DNA of 32,685 bases from 2-01-FULL-49-17 sp964553025 (GCA_964553025.1 CAZKJF010000001.1:1-32685); one strand, 5' to 3'. Shown: positions 19,265 to 28,357, numbered from the stretch's first letter. Notes: a model not told the origin generated them from the letters alone. Made by a program: numbers and translations.

Positions 19265-19750
19265 ATGGATCAAGAACAGATTACTCGTTTAATCAAAGAA
19301 GTCGTGGATCGGACGATGAGCGTCCTCGGTGTTGAACATCAAGCGGATATTGCTTCCGAAGTTCGCGAGGGAAAAACCCTGCTCATCGTTTCAATCCAGG
19401 CGCCTGAACATGGCCGCCTCTTGATCGGCAAAAACGGCCAAAATCTCCATGCTTTGGAGCAAGTCCTGAAAGCGGTGGCCGCCAAGGATCCGACCGGCGC
19501 GTCGCTCGTTTCGGTGGACGTTAATGACTACAAAAAATCACGCGCGGAGCGCGTGATCCAGCTTGCTCATGAGGTTGTCGCCCGGGTCCGAGCGACACGC
19601 CGAGCCGAAGCGCTCATGCCCATGTCCTCGTATGAACGCCGGATCGTTCACACTGAATTGGCTGCGCTGGCGGACATTGCGACTGAAAGCGTCGGCCAGG
19701 AACCCCAACGCCGTATCGTCATCAAGACCGTCGCCTCTCCTCTTAATTAG
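19265..19750 (+). CDS. jag: Jag/KhpB RNA-binding protein (KH + R3H)
   Basis: A 161-residue protein. The KH domain (about 35-100) has the GxxG-type loop IGKNGQNL (54-61). The R3H domain (about 105-160) contains YERRIVH, the Arg125-xxx-His129 motif. The N-terminal Jag domain of Firmicutes proteins is missing; only about 30 residues precede the KH domain. In other bacteria KhpB/EloR controls cell elongation and binds small RNAs. The start at 19265 is the ATG four bases after yidC; a longer frame from 19226 only overlaps yidC. Codons 91-98 form a 9-bp palindrome. Confidence 0.92.
   Translation: MDQEQITRLIKEVVDRTMSVLGVEHQADIASEVREGKTLLIVSIQAPEHGRLLIGKNGQNLHALEQVLKAVAAKDPTGASLVSVDVNDYKKSRAERVIQLAHEVVARVRATRRAEALMPMSSYERRIVHTELAALADIATESVGQEPQRRIVIKTVASPLN
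19537..19557. repeat. Perfect 9-bp inverted repeat inside jag
   Basis: Arms 19537-19545 (ATCACGCGC) and 19549-19557 with a GGA loop, between the KH and R3H domains. It has the same style of outer edge (ATC..CGCGC) as the palindromes in iscS, tig and uvrD. Confidence 0.6.
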
Positions 19751-19754
19751 ATAT

Positions 19755-20834
19755 CTACTCCCCGCTTACTCTGATCGCATACAAGCTGTGATCGGACTTG
19801 TTTATAATAATCAGAAAATCCTGGAGATGCGACAGGAATACTCGCTCGCCGGAAATAATTACGTTCGAAGAAATTGTTTGTAAAGCACCGGTTGTCAGAT
19901 CCAGGCGGGTAACTGCAGTTTCTCCTTTTGTGTCCACCAAACAAAAGGCCGCGCTCCCGTTGAGGGTCGGCGCGCAGAAATCGGCGGCAACGGATAAGGG
20001 AAGATCAATTCGGTTCTTGCTTGCTAAATTGTATCGGGCCAGTACGGGATAACCGTCCTTTTCAATGGAATACATAAAGCCGGATCCGTCAGGAATCCAT
20101 ACAACATTCAGAGCCGTCTGGCCTTCGAGAACTTTGGTTAAATCGCCGTTGGTAGCCAGGAGATAGAAATCATTCGTCCCGTCACTATTCGGCACTGTCA
20201 GAGCAAGCGTATCCGGGTTGGGCCAGGCGATTGAAAAACGCTCAAGCCGGGTTTTTAAAATTGTCCGGACGTATTGGTCTCCCGGCGCGCCGGTCGTAAT
20301 GATCGTTTCGTCGTTTACCTTTCTTACTGCGGCAACGGAAGTGCTGTCAGGAGAAAAGACCGCATCAAGAATGTTTGTCCCCATACTGAAGGCGCGGCCG
20401 GTGGCATAGCTGTAGTATTTAAACTCGGTTGCCGTGGCGGTCGTAAAAACCGTAATTACCTGCCGGCGATCAGGCGACCAGATAACGCGGCTTAATTGAG
20501 GCAAGATCGCTGTTGAAATATTCGTATTCTGCCGGGTTAGTATATCGGCTTTTGTTGCAATACCGGTATCGGCTTGATAGTAGAGAACGCTTTCGCTGGC
20601 GATATCGCTGACAGGAGAAATTGTTTCTTTTTCGGCAAGCTGAAATAATCCTTGCGGGATGATTGTTTGGCCTGTTGCCCCGGCAATATTTTGGAATCGG
20701 TCCAGGATGCTTCCCTGCTGGGAATTGCCGCCGTTTGATTTTAATCCCGATTGGATAAGAATATAACCGGCCAAAAAAGACAGCAGCGAGGCGGTTAAGA
20801 TGCTAAAAGCTAGAATTTGTTTTGGAATCTTCAT
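19755..20834 (-). CDS. Membrane-anchored beta-propeller-like protein
   Basis: A 359-residue protein with an N-terminal signal anchor (about 8-28: ILAFSILTASLLSFLAGYIL). The rest is predicted beta-rich and has repeated blades of the TolB/WD40-like type: SRVIWSPDRRQVITVF, DAVFSPDSTSVAAVRK, FSIAWPNPDTLALTV and NVVWIPDGSGFMYSI. No catalytic motif is seen, so a scaffold or binding role outside the membrane is inferred. It is the last gene of the secretion-like operon, three bases after the 168-residue membrane gene. It ends four bases from the convergent jag stop with no hairpin between. Confidence 0.8.
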   Translation of the reverse strand: MKIPKQILAFSILTASLLSFLAGYILIQSGLKSNGGNSQQGSILDRFQNIAGATGQTIIPQGLFQLAEKETISPVSDIASESVLYYQADTGIATKADILTRQNTNISTAILPQLSRVIWSPDRRQVITVFTTATATEFKYYSYATGRAFSMGTNILDAVFSPDSTSVAAVRKVNDETIITTGAPGDQYVRTILKTRLERFSIAWPNPDTLALTVPNSDGTNDFYLLATNGDLTKVLEGQTALNVVWIPDGSGFMYSIEKDGYPVLARYNLASKNRIDLPLSVAADFCAPTLNGSAAFCLVDTKGETAVTRLDLTTGALQTISSNVIISGERVFLSHLQDFLIIINKSDHSLYAIRVSGE

Positions 20835-20837
20835 GGA

Positions 20838-21344
20838 TTAAATCTTGCTGGCGACGCCCGCTGTGTGGGCGATTTGTTCAGCCTTCGCCGTAATATGCTG
20901 AACAACTTTGCTTCGGGATTTGATAAACGCGTATATTAAGGCAACTAAGTCTAATGGAAAATCCCCGATAAATGGAACTGCGTCGATAACCAGCGATATG
21001 TCCCAGAGCACGCGCGCTTCTCGCATTGATTTGCGGTATTTGCGGGTTAAAAAGAATAAAATGGCGCTGATTCCCACATCGGCGACCCAGCAGATAACAG
21101 AAACGATCAGGCCGACTGCGGTTGCCGCGGTCAGCGTGGCCAGCCAATTTAAAAGAAGCTGAATAAGAATCAAGAAGAGGGCTGCCAGGAATACAAGCCA
21201 CCCCATGCGTTTAACAGGCTGTGGAGTTTCATCTGCGGCGGCCTGAGCCGCCGCAGATTCCTGGGCTCGGAGCATCTCCAGTTGGGATTGCTGCCAGATT
21301 TCCTGGTTTTCCATAGATTGTGAATCAATATATGTTTCCGCCAT
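20838..21344 (-). CDS. Polytopic membrane protein of secretion-like operon
   Basis: A 168-residue protein with a polar, Gln/Ala-rich N-terminus (1-45) and two or three membrane helices between about 46 and 95 (MGWLVFLAALFLILIQLLLN, AVGLIVSVICWVADVGISAI), then a mixed amphipathic end with VIDAVPFIGDFPLDLVALIY. The start at 21344 is chosen because it lies two bases after the VirB4 stop; a frame from 21368 would overlap VirB4. Family unknown. The position right after the ATPase suggests a membrane partner. Codons 29-38 (an Ala/Gln run) form a 12-bp palindrome. Confidence 0.75.
   Translation of the reverse strand: MAETYIDSQSMENQEIWQQSQLEMLRAQESAAAQAAADETPQPVKRMGWLVFLAALFLILIQLLLNWLATLTAATAVGLIVSVICWVADVGISAILFFLTRKYRKSMREARVLWDISLVIDAVPFIGDFPLDLVALIYAFIKSRSKVVQHITAKAEQIAHTAGVASKI
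21231..21258. repeat. Perfect 12-bp inverted repeat in the 168-residue membrane gene
   Basis: Arms ATCTGCGGCGGC (21231-21242) and 21247-21258 with a CTGA loop. It encodes the alanine-rich stretch SAAAQAAADE, so low-complexity coding may explain part of the symmetry. Confidence 0.6.
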
Positions 21345-21346
21345 GG

Positions 21347-23104
21347 CTACTTTTGTAATCCGGCCCATTCTTCCTTGGCCTTTTCGATCTCAAGGATTTG
21401 GCGCGGATCCGAGGTGATGATCTGATCTTCGGCATAAGATGCGACAACGCGGATGCCGATATGGTTCTGGCCCAAGAAAAAGAGACCGAATCCGACGCGG
21501 GCTTCCAGAAGATAGAACTTTTCCGAATCAGTCAGGTTGAAGGTCTGCTGGACGACATCAATGGCGGCCGGCGATTGCTTCATGAGCATCTGGATGGATG
21601 AGTTGGTCAGGATTGTCTTTCCTTGCGGGCTGGCCAGGAAATCGGGAATATCTTGAGAGATGGTCGTCAGGCCCGCGTAATATTTTCGGGCTCGCTTGGC
21701 GATGTTTGAAAGGAAGTTCGCGCCAATCTCATATTTCATCAGCCACCAGGCCTCATCCACGATCAAAATACGTTTTTTAAGGTTGCGCCGGACGGTAACC
21801 CAGATAAAGTTCAGAATCAGATACATCGCCAACGGGCGGAGCTCCTCTTCCATGTCGCGGATACTAAAGACTACGAGCTGATTGTCGAGCGGGACATTGG
21901 TGGGCTGGTTTAAGAACCCGGAAAACGTGCCTTGCGTATATTTCTTTAATCGCGTTGCCATTGATTCGGCGCCTTGAAGTCCTTCGAGGATATTCTGGAG
22001 GTCGGAAAGAACCGGCGGGGAGGCGCGGGAGAAGTCTGAGTCCGGCGTAATATCCTTGATGGCATAGGTTTGGATTAAAGCTTCATCCAGAATCGCTTCT
22101 TCTTCCGGCGTGAGCTTTTCGAAGATAAGCTTGAGAAGTCCGGTTAAATCGAGGATATGTGATTTAAAGACATCGGCCGGCGATTCCCCTTCTTTGGGTA
22201 TGGGCAAATCAAACGGGTTGATATGTTGGTCGGAATTGACCGAAATTTTAACGGTCGAGCCGCCGACGGTATCGGAGAGATATTTGTACTCGTCTTCAGG
22301 GTCAATAATCAGCACCTGGGTTCCGAAGATCAAACTGCGCAGAATCTCGAGTTTAACGGTGTAGCTCTTGCCGCCGCCGGATTTGCCGAATACGACGGCA
22401 TTTGCGTTTTCCAGATTGAAGCGGTCAAAAAGGACCAAAGAATTGTTGTGAGTGTTGATGCCGTACAAAATACCGCTGTTCGAGGTCAGGTCGAATGAAA
22501 CAAACGGAAACAGCGAGGCCAACGGCTCGGTATTCAGCGAAGTATGAACGGTCAGCCGGTCATCGTCGATGGGAAGCGTGGAGTTAAATCCTTCCAGCAT
22601 TCGAAAGGTTGCCGGCTTGGCCATAACTAGCTGGTATTCCAGAAGGCCTTTGAGTTTGGCTTCGGTTTCATCTAGGTCCTTGATCGAATTTTCGTAGATG
22701 GTGATGTAGACGCCGAGCTCGAAAAATTTGTCGGTCCCCTGCTGAAGCTTGTCGCGCAAGGCCTCAATATCCTGCATGGCGGTTTCGAGAATCGGATCCC
22801 GAACCTTACCCTTGGCGGCCTCCTCCATGGCTTGGGCCTGCAGGCGGGCAAGCTGGTCGCGAAGCTGCTTAAGGACGGTAACCGTGCTTTTCGGATGGAC
22901 AAAGAATGAAATATCCAAAACCCGGTCTAAGTTAATGATCGGCGAGAACCAACTGGTGTTCAGATAGCGCGGATAGGTGGCCAAAAAAATCGTCCGAGCG
23001 TATTTGGGCCCCAATTGGAAATAGTTGCTGGAAACCGAAAGCGCCGCCGGAGCAAGCTGATCGCGGATATCGGGTGCGGAAGGTTGGGTTAAAGTTTTTG
23101 CCAT
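21347..23104 (-). CDS. virB4: VirB4/TraC-like ATPase, C-terminal part
   Basis: A 585-residue ATPase of the VirB4 family that powers type IV secretion assembly and substrate transfer. The N-terminal 200 residues are the end of the VirB4 recognition domain, with a coiled-coil-like insert near 75-125. The motor domain has Walker A GKSGGGKS (240-247), IIDPEDEYKYL (266-276) and Walker B ILIVDEAWWLM (446-456), followed by TTISQDIPDFL. The first domain of a normal VirB4/TraC (about 200 residues) is encoded by the separate gene just upstream, six bases away, so the protein is split in two. The start at 23104 is the first ATG after that gene. Confidence 0.92.
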   Translation of the reverse strand: MAKTLTQPSAPDIRDQLAPAALSVSSNYFQLGPKYARTIFLATYPRYLNTSWFSPIINLDRVLDISFFVHPKSTVTVLKQLRDQLARLQAQAMEEAAKGKVRDPILETAMQDIEALRDKLQQGTDKFFELGVYITIYENSIKDLDETEAKLKGLLEYQLVMAKPATFRMLEGFNSTLPIDDDRLTVHTSLNTEPLASLFPFVSFDLTSNSGILYGINTHNNSLVLFDRFNLENANAVVFGKSGGGKSYTVKLEILRSLIFGTQVLIIDPEDEYKYLSDTVGGSTVKISVNSDQHINPFDLPIPKEGESPADVFKSHILDLTGLLKLIFEKLTPEEEAILDEALIQTYAIKDITPDSDFSRASPPVLSDLQNILEGLQGAESMATRLKKYTQGTFSGFLNQPTNVPLDNQLVVFSIRDMEEELRPLAMYLILNFIWVTVRRNLKKRILIVDEAWWLMKYEIGANFLSNIAKRARKYYAGLTTISQDIPDFLASPQGKTILTNSSIQMLMKQSPAAIDVVQQTFNLTDSEKFYLLEARVGFGLFFLGQNHIGIRVVASYAEDQIITSDPRQILEIEKAKEEWAGLQK

Positions 23105-23110
23105 GTGAAA

Positions 23111-23755
23111 TTAAGCTGCGGGTTGCTCCGGCGGCGCTACGCGCTTTTCGCCGGGATTGTACAATCCATAGTATAAGTCCATTAATTCGCCTTGTTCGAG
23201 CAGCTTTACCTTGAGACCCAAGCTGATCAGGCCGTCCATCACCAACTCGGCGCGCTGCATCAGCTGGACCCGATATTTTTCCAGCTCTTCGGGGTTGATC
23301 CGCTTGATGACGCCCCCGGGGTTAAAGATGCTTTGGAAACTCTTCAGGATGCCTGATTTGGACGGGGTTTCGTAGATATAGAACGGAAGAACGACGTAGA
23401 ACTTCTTGGACATGATGTTTGAAAGTTCAAGCAGCTCTTTAACGAATTTCGCGTATTCAACGGCCTGGATCTTCAGGAGCTCATTTTGCGTATTGTCCGC
23501 CGCCGCGTCCAGCGTTTTGATGTACTCATCCATATTCAGTTGGCGCGAATTGACGACGATCTGAAGCGGAAAGTCAATCGAATTCAGGAAGTTTTGGAAA
23601 TTGCCGAGAATCCCCATCTGCTCGCCTTCCGATCGAAGCTCAAAGTTAATAGCCGATACTTCAATCACCGCTCGCAGCGAGCCATTGGTCAAAAGAACCA
23701 CGTTTCCTTGGATATCCGCAATTTCAACAAGATTTTTAGTGGAAAGATTAGGCAT
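23111..23755 (-). CDS. TraC-like N-terminal half of VirB4
   Basis: A 214-residue protein starting MPNLSTKNLVEIADIQGNVV, chosen over an upstream in-frame start that would lie deep in PrgI. The stretch LLTNGSLRAVIEVSAINFEL, then FQNFLNSIDFPLQIVVNSRQ and LNMDEYIKTL, is typical of the N-terminal domain of TraC/VirB4 proteins, which binds partner membrane proteins. It ends in a proline-rich tail (RVAPPEQPAA). A clean stop, six bases and a new ATG separate it from the ATPase part, so this is a true split and not a simple frameshift. The start overlaps the PrgI stop by eight bases. Confidence 0.85.
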   Translation of the reverse strand: MPNLSTKNLVEIADIQGNVVLLTNGSLRAVIEVSAINFELRSEGEQMGILGNFQNFLNSIDFPLQIVVNSRQLNMDEYIKTLDAAADNTQNELLKIQAVEYAKFVKELLELSNIMSKKFYVVLPFYIYETPSKSGILKSFQSIFNPGGVIKRINPEELEKYRVQLMQRAELVMDGLISLGLKVKLLEQGELMDLYYGLYNPGEKRVAPPEQPAA

Positions 23756-24068
23756 TGCGTTTGGGTTGCGAAAGATAGTTCGGAGTCTGCTCTTCCGGCT
23801 GGAAGAGGTACTTCTTCTGGCCGAACGTAAATGCAATCGCATTGGCGACATAATTGATAAGCGGCATATCGTCGATCTTCAAAAATGCGAACGCAAGCGA
23901 TACGGCGGCAACGGGAATGGCAATCAAAATAGCCCAGATGCTGTGGCTAATGCTGAAGATGAGAAACAGTACCGTCCCGCCGGCGGCAATCCACAGAAAC
24001 TGCTTGAGCGTGAACGGCCCGACGATATTAATCTCCGTTTGGATGAATTGTGGGATCTGAAAACGCAT
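23748..24068 (-). CDS. PrgI-family membrane protein
   Basis: A 106-residue protein with two membrane helices (about 22-42 and 44-64) and short charged ends. MRFQIPQFIQTEINIVGPFT then LKQFLWIAAGG is the PrgI family pattern. PrgI is the VirB3-like partner encoded next to VirB4/TraC in Gram-positive-type secretion systems. It probably anchors the split VirB4 at the membrane. Its ATG overlaps the stop of the preceding gene by one base (TAATG), and its end overlaps the next gene by eight bases. Confidence 0.88.
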   Translation of the reverse strand: MRFQIPQFIQTEINIVGPFTLKQFLWIAAGGTVLFLIFSISHSIWAILIAIPVAAVSLAFAFLKIDDMPLINYVANAIAFTFGQKKYLFQPEEQTPNYLSQPKRNA

Positions 24069-24646
24069 TAGGATCGGTTTCTATCTCTTAAGTTTACCAC
24101 GTTATTCGGATTTATGGTTGCGGACGGCGGTTTCGGCGGCTTAATCGGCGTCATCGGCTCAATCCGGGGCATATATTGGAATTTTGATCGTGGATTCGTT
24201 AAACGCGGGCTGCTTGTTGATGGTGTCGCTTGAGTAGATGTTGGCTTACCGGCGATACGATCTGAAAACTTCTCCCTCTGAATTTGTTTAATCTCTTCAA
24301 GGGCCGATGCAAATAATTCCCCTGCGATTCGATTGGCTATTTTTTTCGCGGAATCAGCGTCAATACCGACGTTGGCTGTGATTTCAGAGACCATATCCCC
24401 TAAGAATAACTTACCCATCAGCACATAGCCGGTTGTGCGAGCAAGCGCCTCGGATTGCGCGTCAGAAAGATGAAAGATATATGCGATTTCTGATAGAAAT
24501 TCCATGGTTGCGACGCTGTCTGCAGCATCTTGAATTGGTTCCGGTAAACCTAAAAACGCCCGATCGAATGTGTCCCATGCGTTATCCGATTGGGTAGCAT
24601 TGCTCATTGCTTCATAAGGGTTGTATCGAGAAGTGCTTATATCCAT
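24068..24646 (-). CDS. Hypothetical helical protein of secretion-like operon
   Basis: A 192-residue protein. Residues about 25-125 are predicted helical and acidic, with LGLPEPIQDAADSVATMEFL, then a LSDAQSEALARTTGYVLMGK stretch and DADSAKKIANRIAGELF. The C-terminal 65 residues are low-complexity, rich in Pro, Ser, Thr and basic residues, ending NVVNLRDRNRS. No signal peptide. I recall similar LPEPI-type proteins in other Patescibacteria secretion or pilus clusters, but no function is known. It could be a cytoplasmic adaptor between the VirB6-like protein and PrgI/VirB4. Confidence 0.8.
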   Translation of the reverse strand: MDISTSRYNPYEAMSNATQSDNAWDTFDRAFLGLPEPIQDAADSVATMEFLSEIAYIFHLSDAQSEALARTTGYVLMGKLFLGDMVSEITANVGIDADSAKKIANRIAGELFASALEEIKQIQREKFSDRIAGKPTSTQATPSTSSPRLTNPRSKFQYMPRIEPMTPIKPPKPPSATINPNNVVNLRDRNRS

Positions 24647-24654
24647 GGGTATTA

Positions 24655-26709
24655 TTAAGTCTTCGGTTCTTCTTTTTTCTCCGACTTCTCTTCTCCTCCG
24701 CCTCCGGCAGCAGCCTCTTCCTTAATTTCCTCGCCCTCAAGATCCGAGATGTCCGTACCGGCAAGGTCTTTAAGAATCTTTCGTTTTTTGTTGTCTTTAA
24801 GATTCTTTCGGAGTGTTGTTTTGTATGCTGCGCCGCCGCCTGCATACCCTTTTGCCCCCTTCTTCCCTTTCTCTGGATCGCGTTTAGGATCTTCATCTTG
24901 GAGGACTTTGATATGGAGAGCCAAAGCATCTTGGAATGCGGGATCTTCCCAGATTTTATTACCGACCCCCGCTATATCCTTAGTAGACATTCCTTTAATT
25001 TCTTTTCGCAAGAGCCTGCGGTAGAGGTTTTTGTTTTGCTCCACCTTGTAACCCCTGTCTCTCATGTCGAACATGACGGCAATGTCTGGGCGCTTCTTGC
25101 CGACAGCTTTTCTGAAGTCCTGCCCCTCTTTGGTTTTGATTCCTCCCATGAGGCTGATGGCAGTGCTATATTGTTCAAGTGTTATTGCGCCGAGAGCTTT
25201 GTCGTCCGCTTTGATGAAGTCAAACCATGCTTTTCGGGTTGCCGTCATTTCCGGCGTTCTTAATTTTTGATATTCCCCTTCAGCTGCCGCCATCTTCAAA
25301 AGCTCTTTCGGTGCAACATTCTTAAATTTAGACTTCTTGGCCTTATCACTCATGGATTGCACAAGAAACGGCTTATCGCTCCAGGCGACAACATCTTTTT
25401 TGAATTCAGCTTCATCAATCATCCCGCGGTCATAAAGAATTGACCGAAGGGCTGCGCCGCGTGCGCTATTTGGATCTGAAGTTTTTGCTTCCGCTTGGAT
25501 TTGGCTGATAGATATACTTCCGGCTTGTTCCTGCTCTTTTAATTTAGAAGTTTCTTTGTCAACTCGAGAAACAAAATCACGCTGGTTTTTGAATTGGGCC
25601 CCCTGAACGCCGAAAGCGGCATTCCAGCGATTCTGTTGTTCCTGGGCCCGGCGACCAAAGGTGTTCTGATAAGCTTCAGTTGCTTTTTGGGAGGCGGCTT
25701 TTCGGGCGGCTTGATAATCACTGAATCCGGGAATTCGGTTTACAAGGCCCTTGATCGAATCAACGCGCTTCCTGAAATCAACTCCTGTCCAGGCGCTTGT
25801 AAGCTGGACAGCCCACAGAGTTCCCGCCGATAGCATGAAAGCCGCAAAAATGTAGAAAAATATCAAATTGAAAGACGTGCTATTTACGATGCCGGATACC
25901 AGCCCTTTATCAAGTCCGTTTGTTCCATCCTGGGCAATTTTGAACCCAACTTGCGCGACGATCTGGTCTCTTTGCGAAAGGAAGAAGATCGTCAGATACA
26001 AGAAAAAGAGATAGATCGGCAAAAATAAATTCCAGCCGAAAAATAAGCCCATCCACTGGTAAAACCTTTTTTGTGTTCCAGGCAAGATGTATGCCATCCA
26101 GGCCAGCGGCGAAACAATCAGAAGACCCCAGATAATGAAGATGCGAATAATGGCGAAGAATGTTGCGACCAACAAACTAAACAAGAACATCGCGGTCAGC
26201 ACGAGCCGCATGATAGCCGACACGGTATCGGCCGAAAAGGCGTCGACGCCGTATGTGCTGGCGGCAGTGCCCGGACTTAACCCGACCAGGTTTACAGCTG
26301 ACAAATATTGCCCAAGCTTATCGCCGGGATTGCCGATGGCGCCGAGAAACACATTGGTTAACACCTGCGACGCATCGATTATTAATCCCCCAATCACCAA
26401 GCTGAAGTTAATCAAAACGGCCACGATAAGGAATCGGCCGATCATTTTTTGAAATGAGTACTTTGATGAATCAAAGATCGTCGCAAAGGCCATCCAGATA
26501 AGCAGGACGATAAAAAGCATATTCGAAAAATTTCGAAGGATGGTCCATGTGGTGGTAATAACGGGCATATCGTTGAATGCCCGCAGATAGAGCGCGTAGT
26601 TGAAAATAGAAATGACAACGGCAAGAAACTGGACCAAAATCGAGCTTAAAATTCCAACGAGGGATGAGATGCCGGTGCTTAATCCTGCAAATGAAAGAAG
26701 AGTCTCCAT
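24655..26709 (-). CDS. VirB6/TrbL-like polytopic membrane protein
   Basis: A 684-residue protein. The N-terminal 330 residues hold about seven membrane helices: a first pair near 15-40, MLFIVLLIWMAFATIF near 64-80, FLIVAVLINFSLVIGGLIID near 93-112, LFSLLVATFFAIIRIFIIWG near 178-197, LFLPIYLFFLYLTIFFLSQ near 230-250 and LIFFYIFAAFMLSAGTLW near 283-300. Residues 330-684 form a highly charged cytoplasmic tail with coiled-coil character and a Glu/Gly-rich end. This matches the role of VirB6/TrbL, the inner-membrane channel part of type IV secretion. It starts one base after the preceding gene's stop and is spaced eight bases from the next, so it is in the operon. Confidence 0.82.
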   Translation of the reverse strand: METLLSFAGLSTGISSLVGILSSILVQFLAVVISIFNYALYLRAFNDMPVITTTWTILRNFSNMLFIVLLIWMAFATIFDSSKYSFQKMIGRFLIVAVLINFSLVIGGLIIDASQVLTNVFLGAIGNPGDKLGQYLSAVNLVGLSPGTAASTYGVDAFSADTVSAIMRLVLTAMFLFSLLVATFFAIIRIFIIWGLLIVSPLAWMAYILPGTQKRFYQWMGLFFGWNLFLPIYLFFLYLTIFFLSQRDQIVAQVGFKIAQDGTNGLDKGLVSGIVNSTSFNLIFFYIFAAFMLSAGTLWAVQLTSAWTGVDFRKRVDSIKGLVNRIPGFSDYQAARKAASQKATEAYQNTFGRRAQEQQNRWNAAFGVQGAQFKNQRDFVSRVDKETSKLKEQEQAGSISISQIQAEAKTSDPNSARGAALRSILYDRGMIDEAEFKKDVVAWSDKPFLVQSMSDKAKKSKFKNVAPKELLKMAAAEGEYQKLRTPEMTATRKAWFDFIKADDKALGAITLEQYSTAISLMGGIKTKEGQDFRKAVGKKRPDIAVMFDMRDRGYKVEQNKNLYRRLLRKEIKGMSTKDIAGVGNKIWEDPAFQDALALHIKVLQDEDPKRDPEKGKKGAKGYAGGGAAYKTTLRKNLKDNKKRKILKDLAGTDISDLEGEEIKEEAAAGGGGEEKSEKKEEPKT

Positions 26710-26710
26710 A

Positions 26711-28357
26711 TTATGGTGTGGTAGTTGTCGTGCAGGTTCCGTTTACGGTAGTGATCAAATCCTGAAGCGGCGTCAAAACGTTATTGCGTGCCGTATTCAA
26801 ATCATCGCGATCTTGAGTGGTCAGAATATGATCAGGATCTCCGAATACTCCCGTAATGTCGTGGTATTTGGCAAGCATAAGATCAATTTGGCGGAGAATA
26901 TTGTTGATCTGGTCAGAATACTGCGTACCCGTCGAATCATTTTTCTGGCCGCTCAAAAGATCGGTCATGTTTGAGAATGGGTTGAGTCCTGTCAGGCCCG
27001 TGTCCTGCATGCGCGCCGCGCTGCTGGAGAAGTTGTAGCCGGCCAATTGCTGGTAGGTTGAATACAGGACATTGAGGAATCCTGCTTGCGGAGCCGTAGC
27101 AGAACACACTGGCGTCCCTCCGGTACCCGGAATGTCGCCAAAATCGATCGGTACCGTATCATCGGCACCAGGAACGCGAATACCCGCTTCAGTTGAAAGT
27201 TTGTAGCTGCCCTCATCGCTGCTTGAGAAGTTGAATAACCGATTGAGCATAACTTCTGTCGCATTAGCAACGATTTCATTGACTTGGTGAACATTGGCAA
27301 GCCAATCGTATTCGGCATTGTTGGTCGCATCTACGCTGCTGCTGATGTTGCTGCCCGGTGTTTTGATGTCTTTGTATGCCAAACAATCCCCGGCCGGACC
27401 CTTAATGAGGCAACTGTCGCTTTTGCCATTGCCGCTGATGCCGGTGTAACCGTTATTTGCCAACACTTGATTCACATCAGCCGTTTGGGCGGCGGTGCGT
27501 TGTTTGGCGGCTTCATTGTAGGAGAGCAGGAGCGCGCCATAGTAGTTGTTTTGAGGTTGTGCAAGACGAGCGATGGCATCCCAGCCTCCGGCACCCGCAA
27601 AATCCTGGTCAAACTTGGCGGGATCAAATCCTGCCGGCATGGTGCAGCCGATATCTGAGGCAAACGAGGTCAAACTGTCAACGCGGGTTTTTTGCGCGCC
27701 AAGGGAAATTTTTTGGTTCGGACTTAAGCCAAATGCTTTTTTCAAATCATCGCCGAAGTAGGGGCAGACTTTGGAAGTGCTGAGCATGGCACGGAAGATA
27801 TTCTCGCCGCGGTATTGCGCTTGGGCCTGGAAATTATTCCAGTTGGTGACGAATGTCGGTCCCCCATCCCGGCCGCGGGTCCGGGCGATGGTCAGAGTTT
27901 GAGAGATAATTGTATTCATGATCTGTCGCGCGGTACAGCGAGCGACGGCCTGATCTTTGTAGGTCATGTTGGCCAAAAAGTTCATAAGTGTGGCCTGAAG
28001 CCTCTGCACTGTCGTATCGGTAACCGGCTGAACGCCGCCGAACAATGCGCCAAAAAATGGTCCGATAACCGGTATTTTACTCACGACGTTTCCAATTTTT
28101 TGCATTGCGCCGGCCAAGGCCGAGCCCACCAAGTCGCCCGCCAGACCGGTTGCAAGATTCTTAATAAGAGTGCCTATACTGGTGAGCTTGCCGTTAACAA
28201 GATCTGCAAATGGGCCGACAAGTTGGCCGTTCACGGCGCATTGGGTGAAGTTTTCGCCGGGAGCGGTAATGGCTGCGGCGCGCGTCACCGGAGCGGCTAA
28301 AAGTCCGTTCCAGAATACCGTCACCAGCAAAATTGTAGCGATAATGCGGCGGCTCAT
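26711..28357 (-). CDS. Exported Cys-containing protein of secretion-like operon
   Basis: A 548-residue protein with an N-terminal signal peptide (MSRRIIATILLVTVFWNGLL, cleaved near AAPVTRAAA). The mature part has about nine cysteines spread over the chain (for example FTQCAV, VARCTA, SKVCPYF, DIGCTMP, DSCLIKGPAGDCLAY), suggesting disulfides outside the membrane. It also has a glycine-rich hydrophobic stretch near 55-105 (DLVGSALAGAMQKI, IGPFFGALFGG) that could insert in the envelope. It ends in a Thr run. No family recognised. Its start overlaps the upstream gene by four bases (ATGA), and the VirB6-like gene follows after one base, so a structural or surface part of the same machine is inferred. 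Confidence 0.8.
   Translation of the reverse strand: MSRRIIATILLVTVFWNGLLAAPVTRAAAITAPGENFTQCAVNGQLVGPFADLVNGKLTSIGTLIKNLATGLAGDLVGSALAGAMQKIGNVVSKIPVIGPFFGALFGGVQPVTDTTVQRLQATLMNFLANMTYKDQAVARCTARQIMNTIISQTLTIARTRGRDGGPTFVTNWNNFQAQAQYRGENIFRAMLSTSKVCPYFGDDLKKAFGLSPNQKISLGAQKTRVDSLTSFASDIGCTMPAGFDPAKFDQDFAGAGGWDAIARLAQPQNNYYGALLLSYNEAAKQRTAAQTADVNQVLANNGYTGISGNGKSDSCLIKGPAGDCLAYKDIKTPGSNISSSVDATNNAEYDWLANVHQVNEIVANATEVMLNRLFNFSSSDEGSYKLSTEAGIRVPGADDTVPIDFGDIPGTGGTPVCSATAPQAGFLNVLYSTYQQLAGYNFSSSAARMQDTGLTGLNPFSNMTDLLSGQKNDSTGTQYSDQINNILRQIDLMLAKYHDITGVFGDPDHILTTQDRDDLNTARNNVLTPLQDLITTVNGTCTTTTTP

Noticed and set aside
23104..23111. Frameshift between the two VirB4 parts
   Set aside because: There is a clean TAA, six bases and an ATG; the first protein ends in a low-complexity tail rather than mid-domain, so a real split fits better.
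24763..24810. Direct repeat of about 18 bases, possible CRISPR or tandem repeat
   Set aside because: Only two imperfect copies; they encode the Lys-rich NLKD/ILKD repeat of a charged protein tail, and there is no spacer array.
24607..25263. 218-codon plus-strand frame
   Set aside because: It lies antisense to the charged tail of the VirB6-like gene; the Phe/Leu-rich, Cys-rich translation is typical of the complement of Lys/Glu-rich coding DNA.
27815..28300. 161-codon plus-strand frame
   Set aside because: It is antisense to the exported Cys-containing protein, which has a proper signal peptide and operon context.
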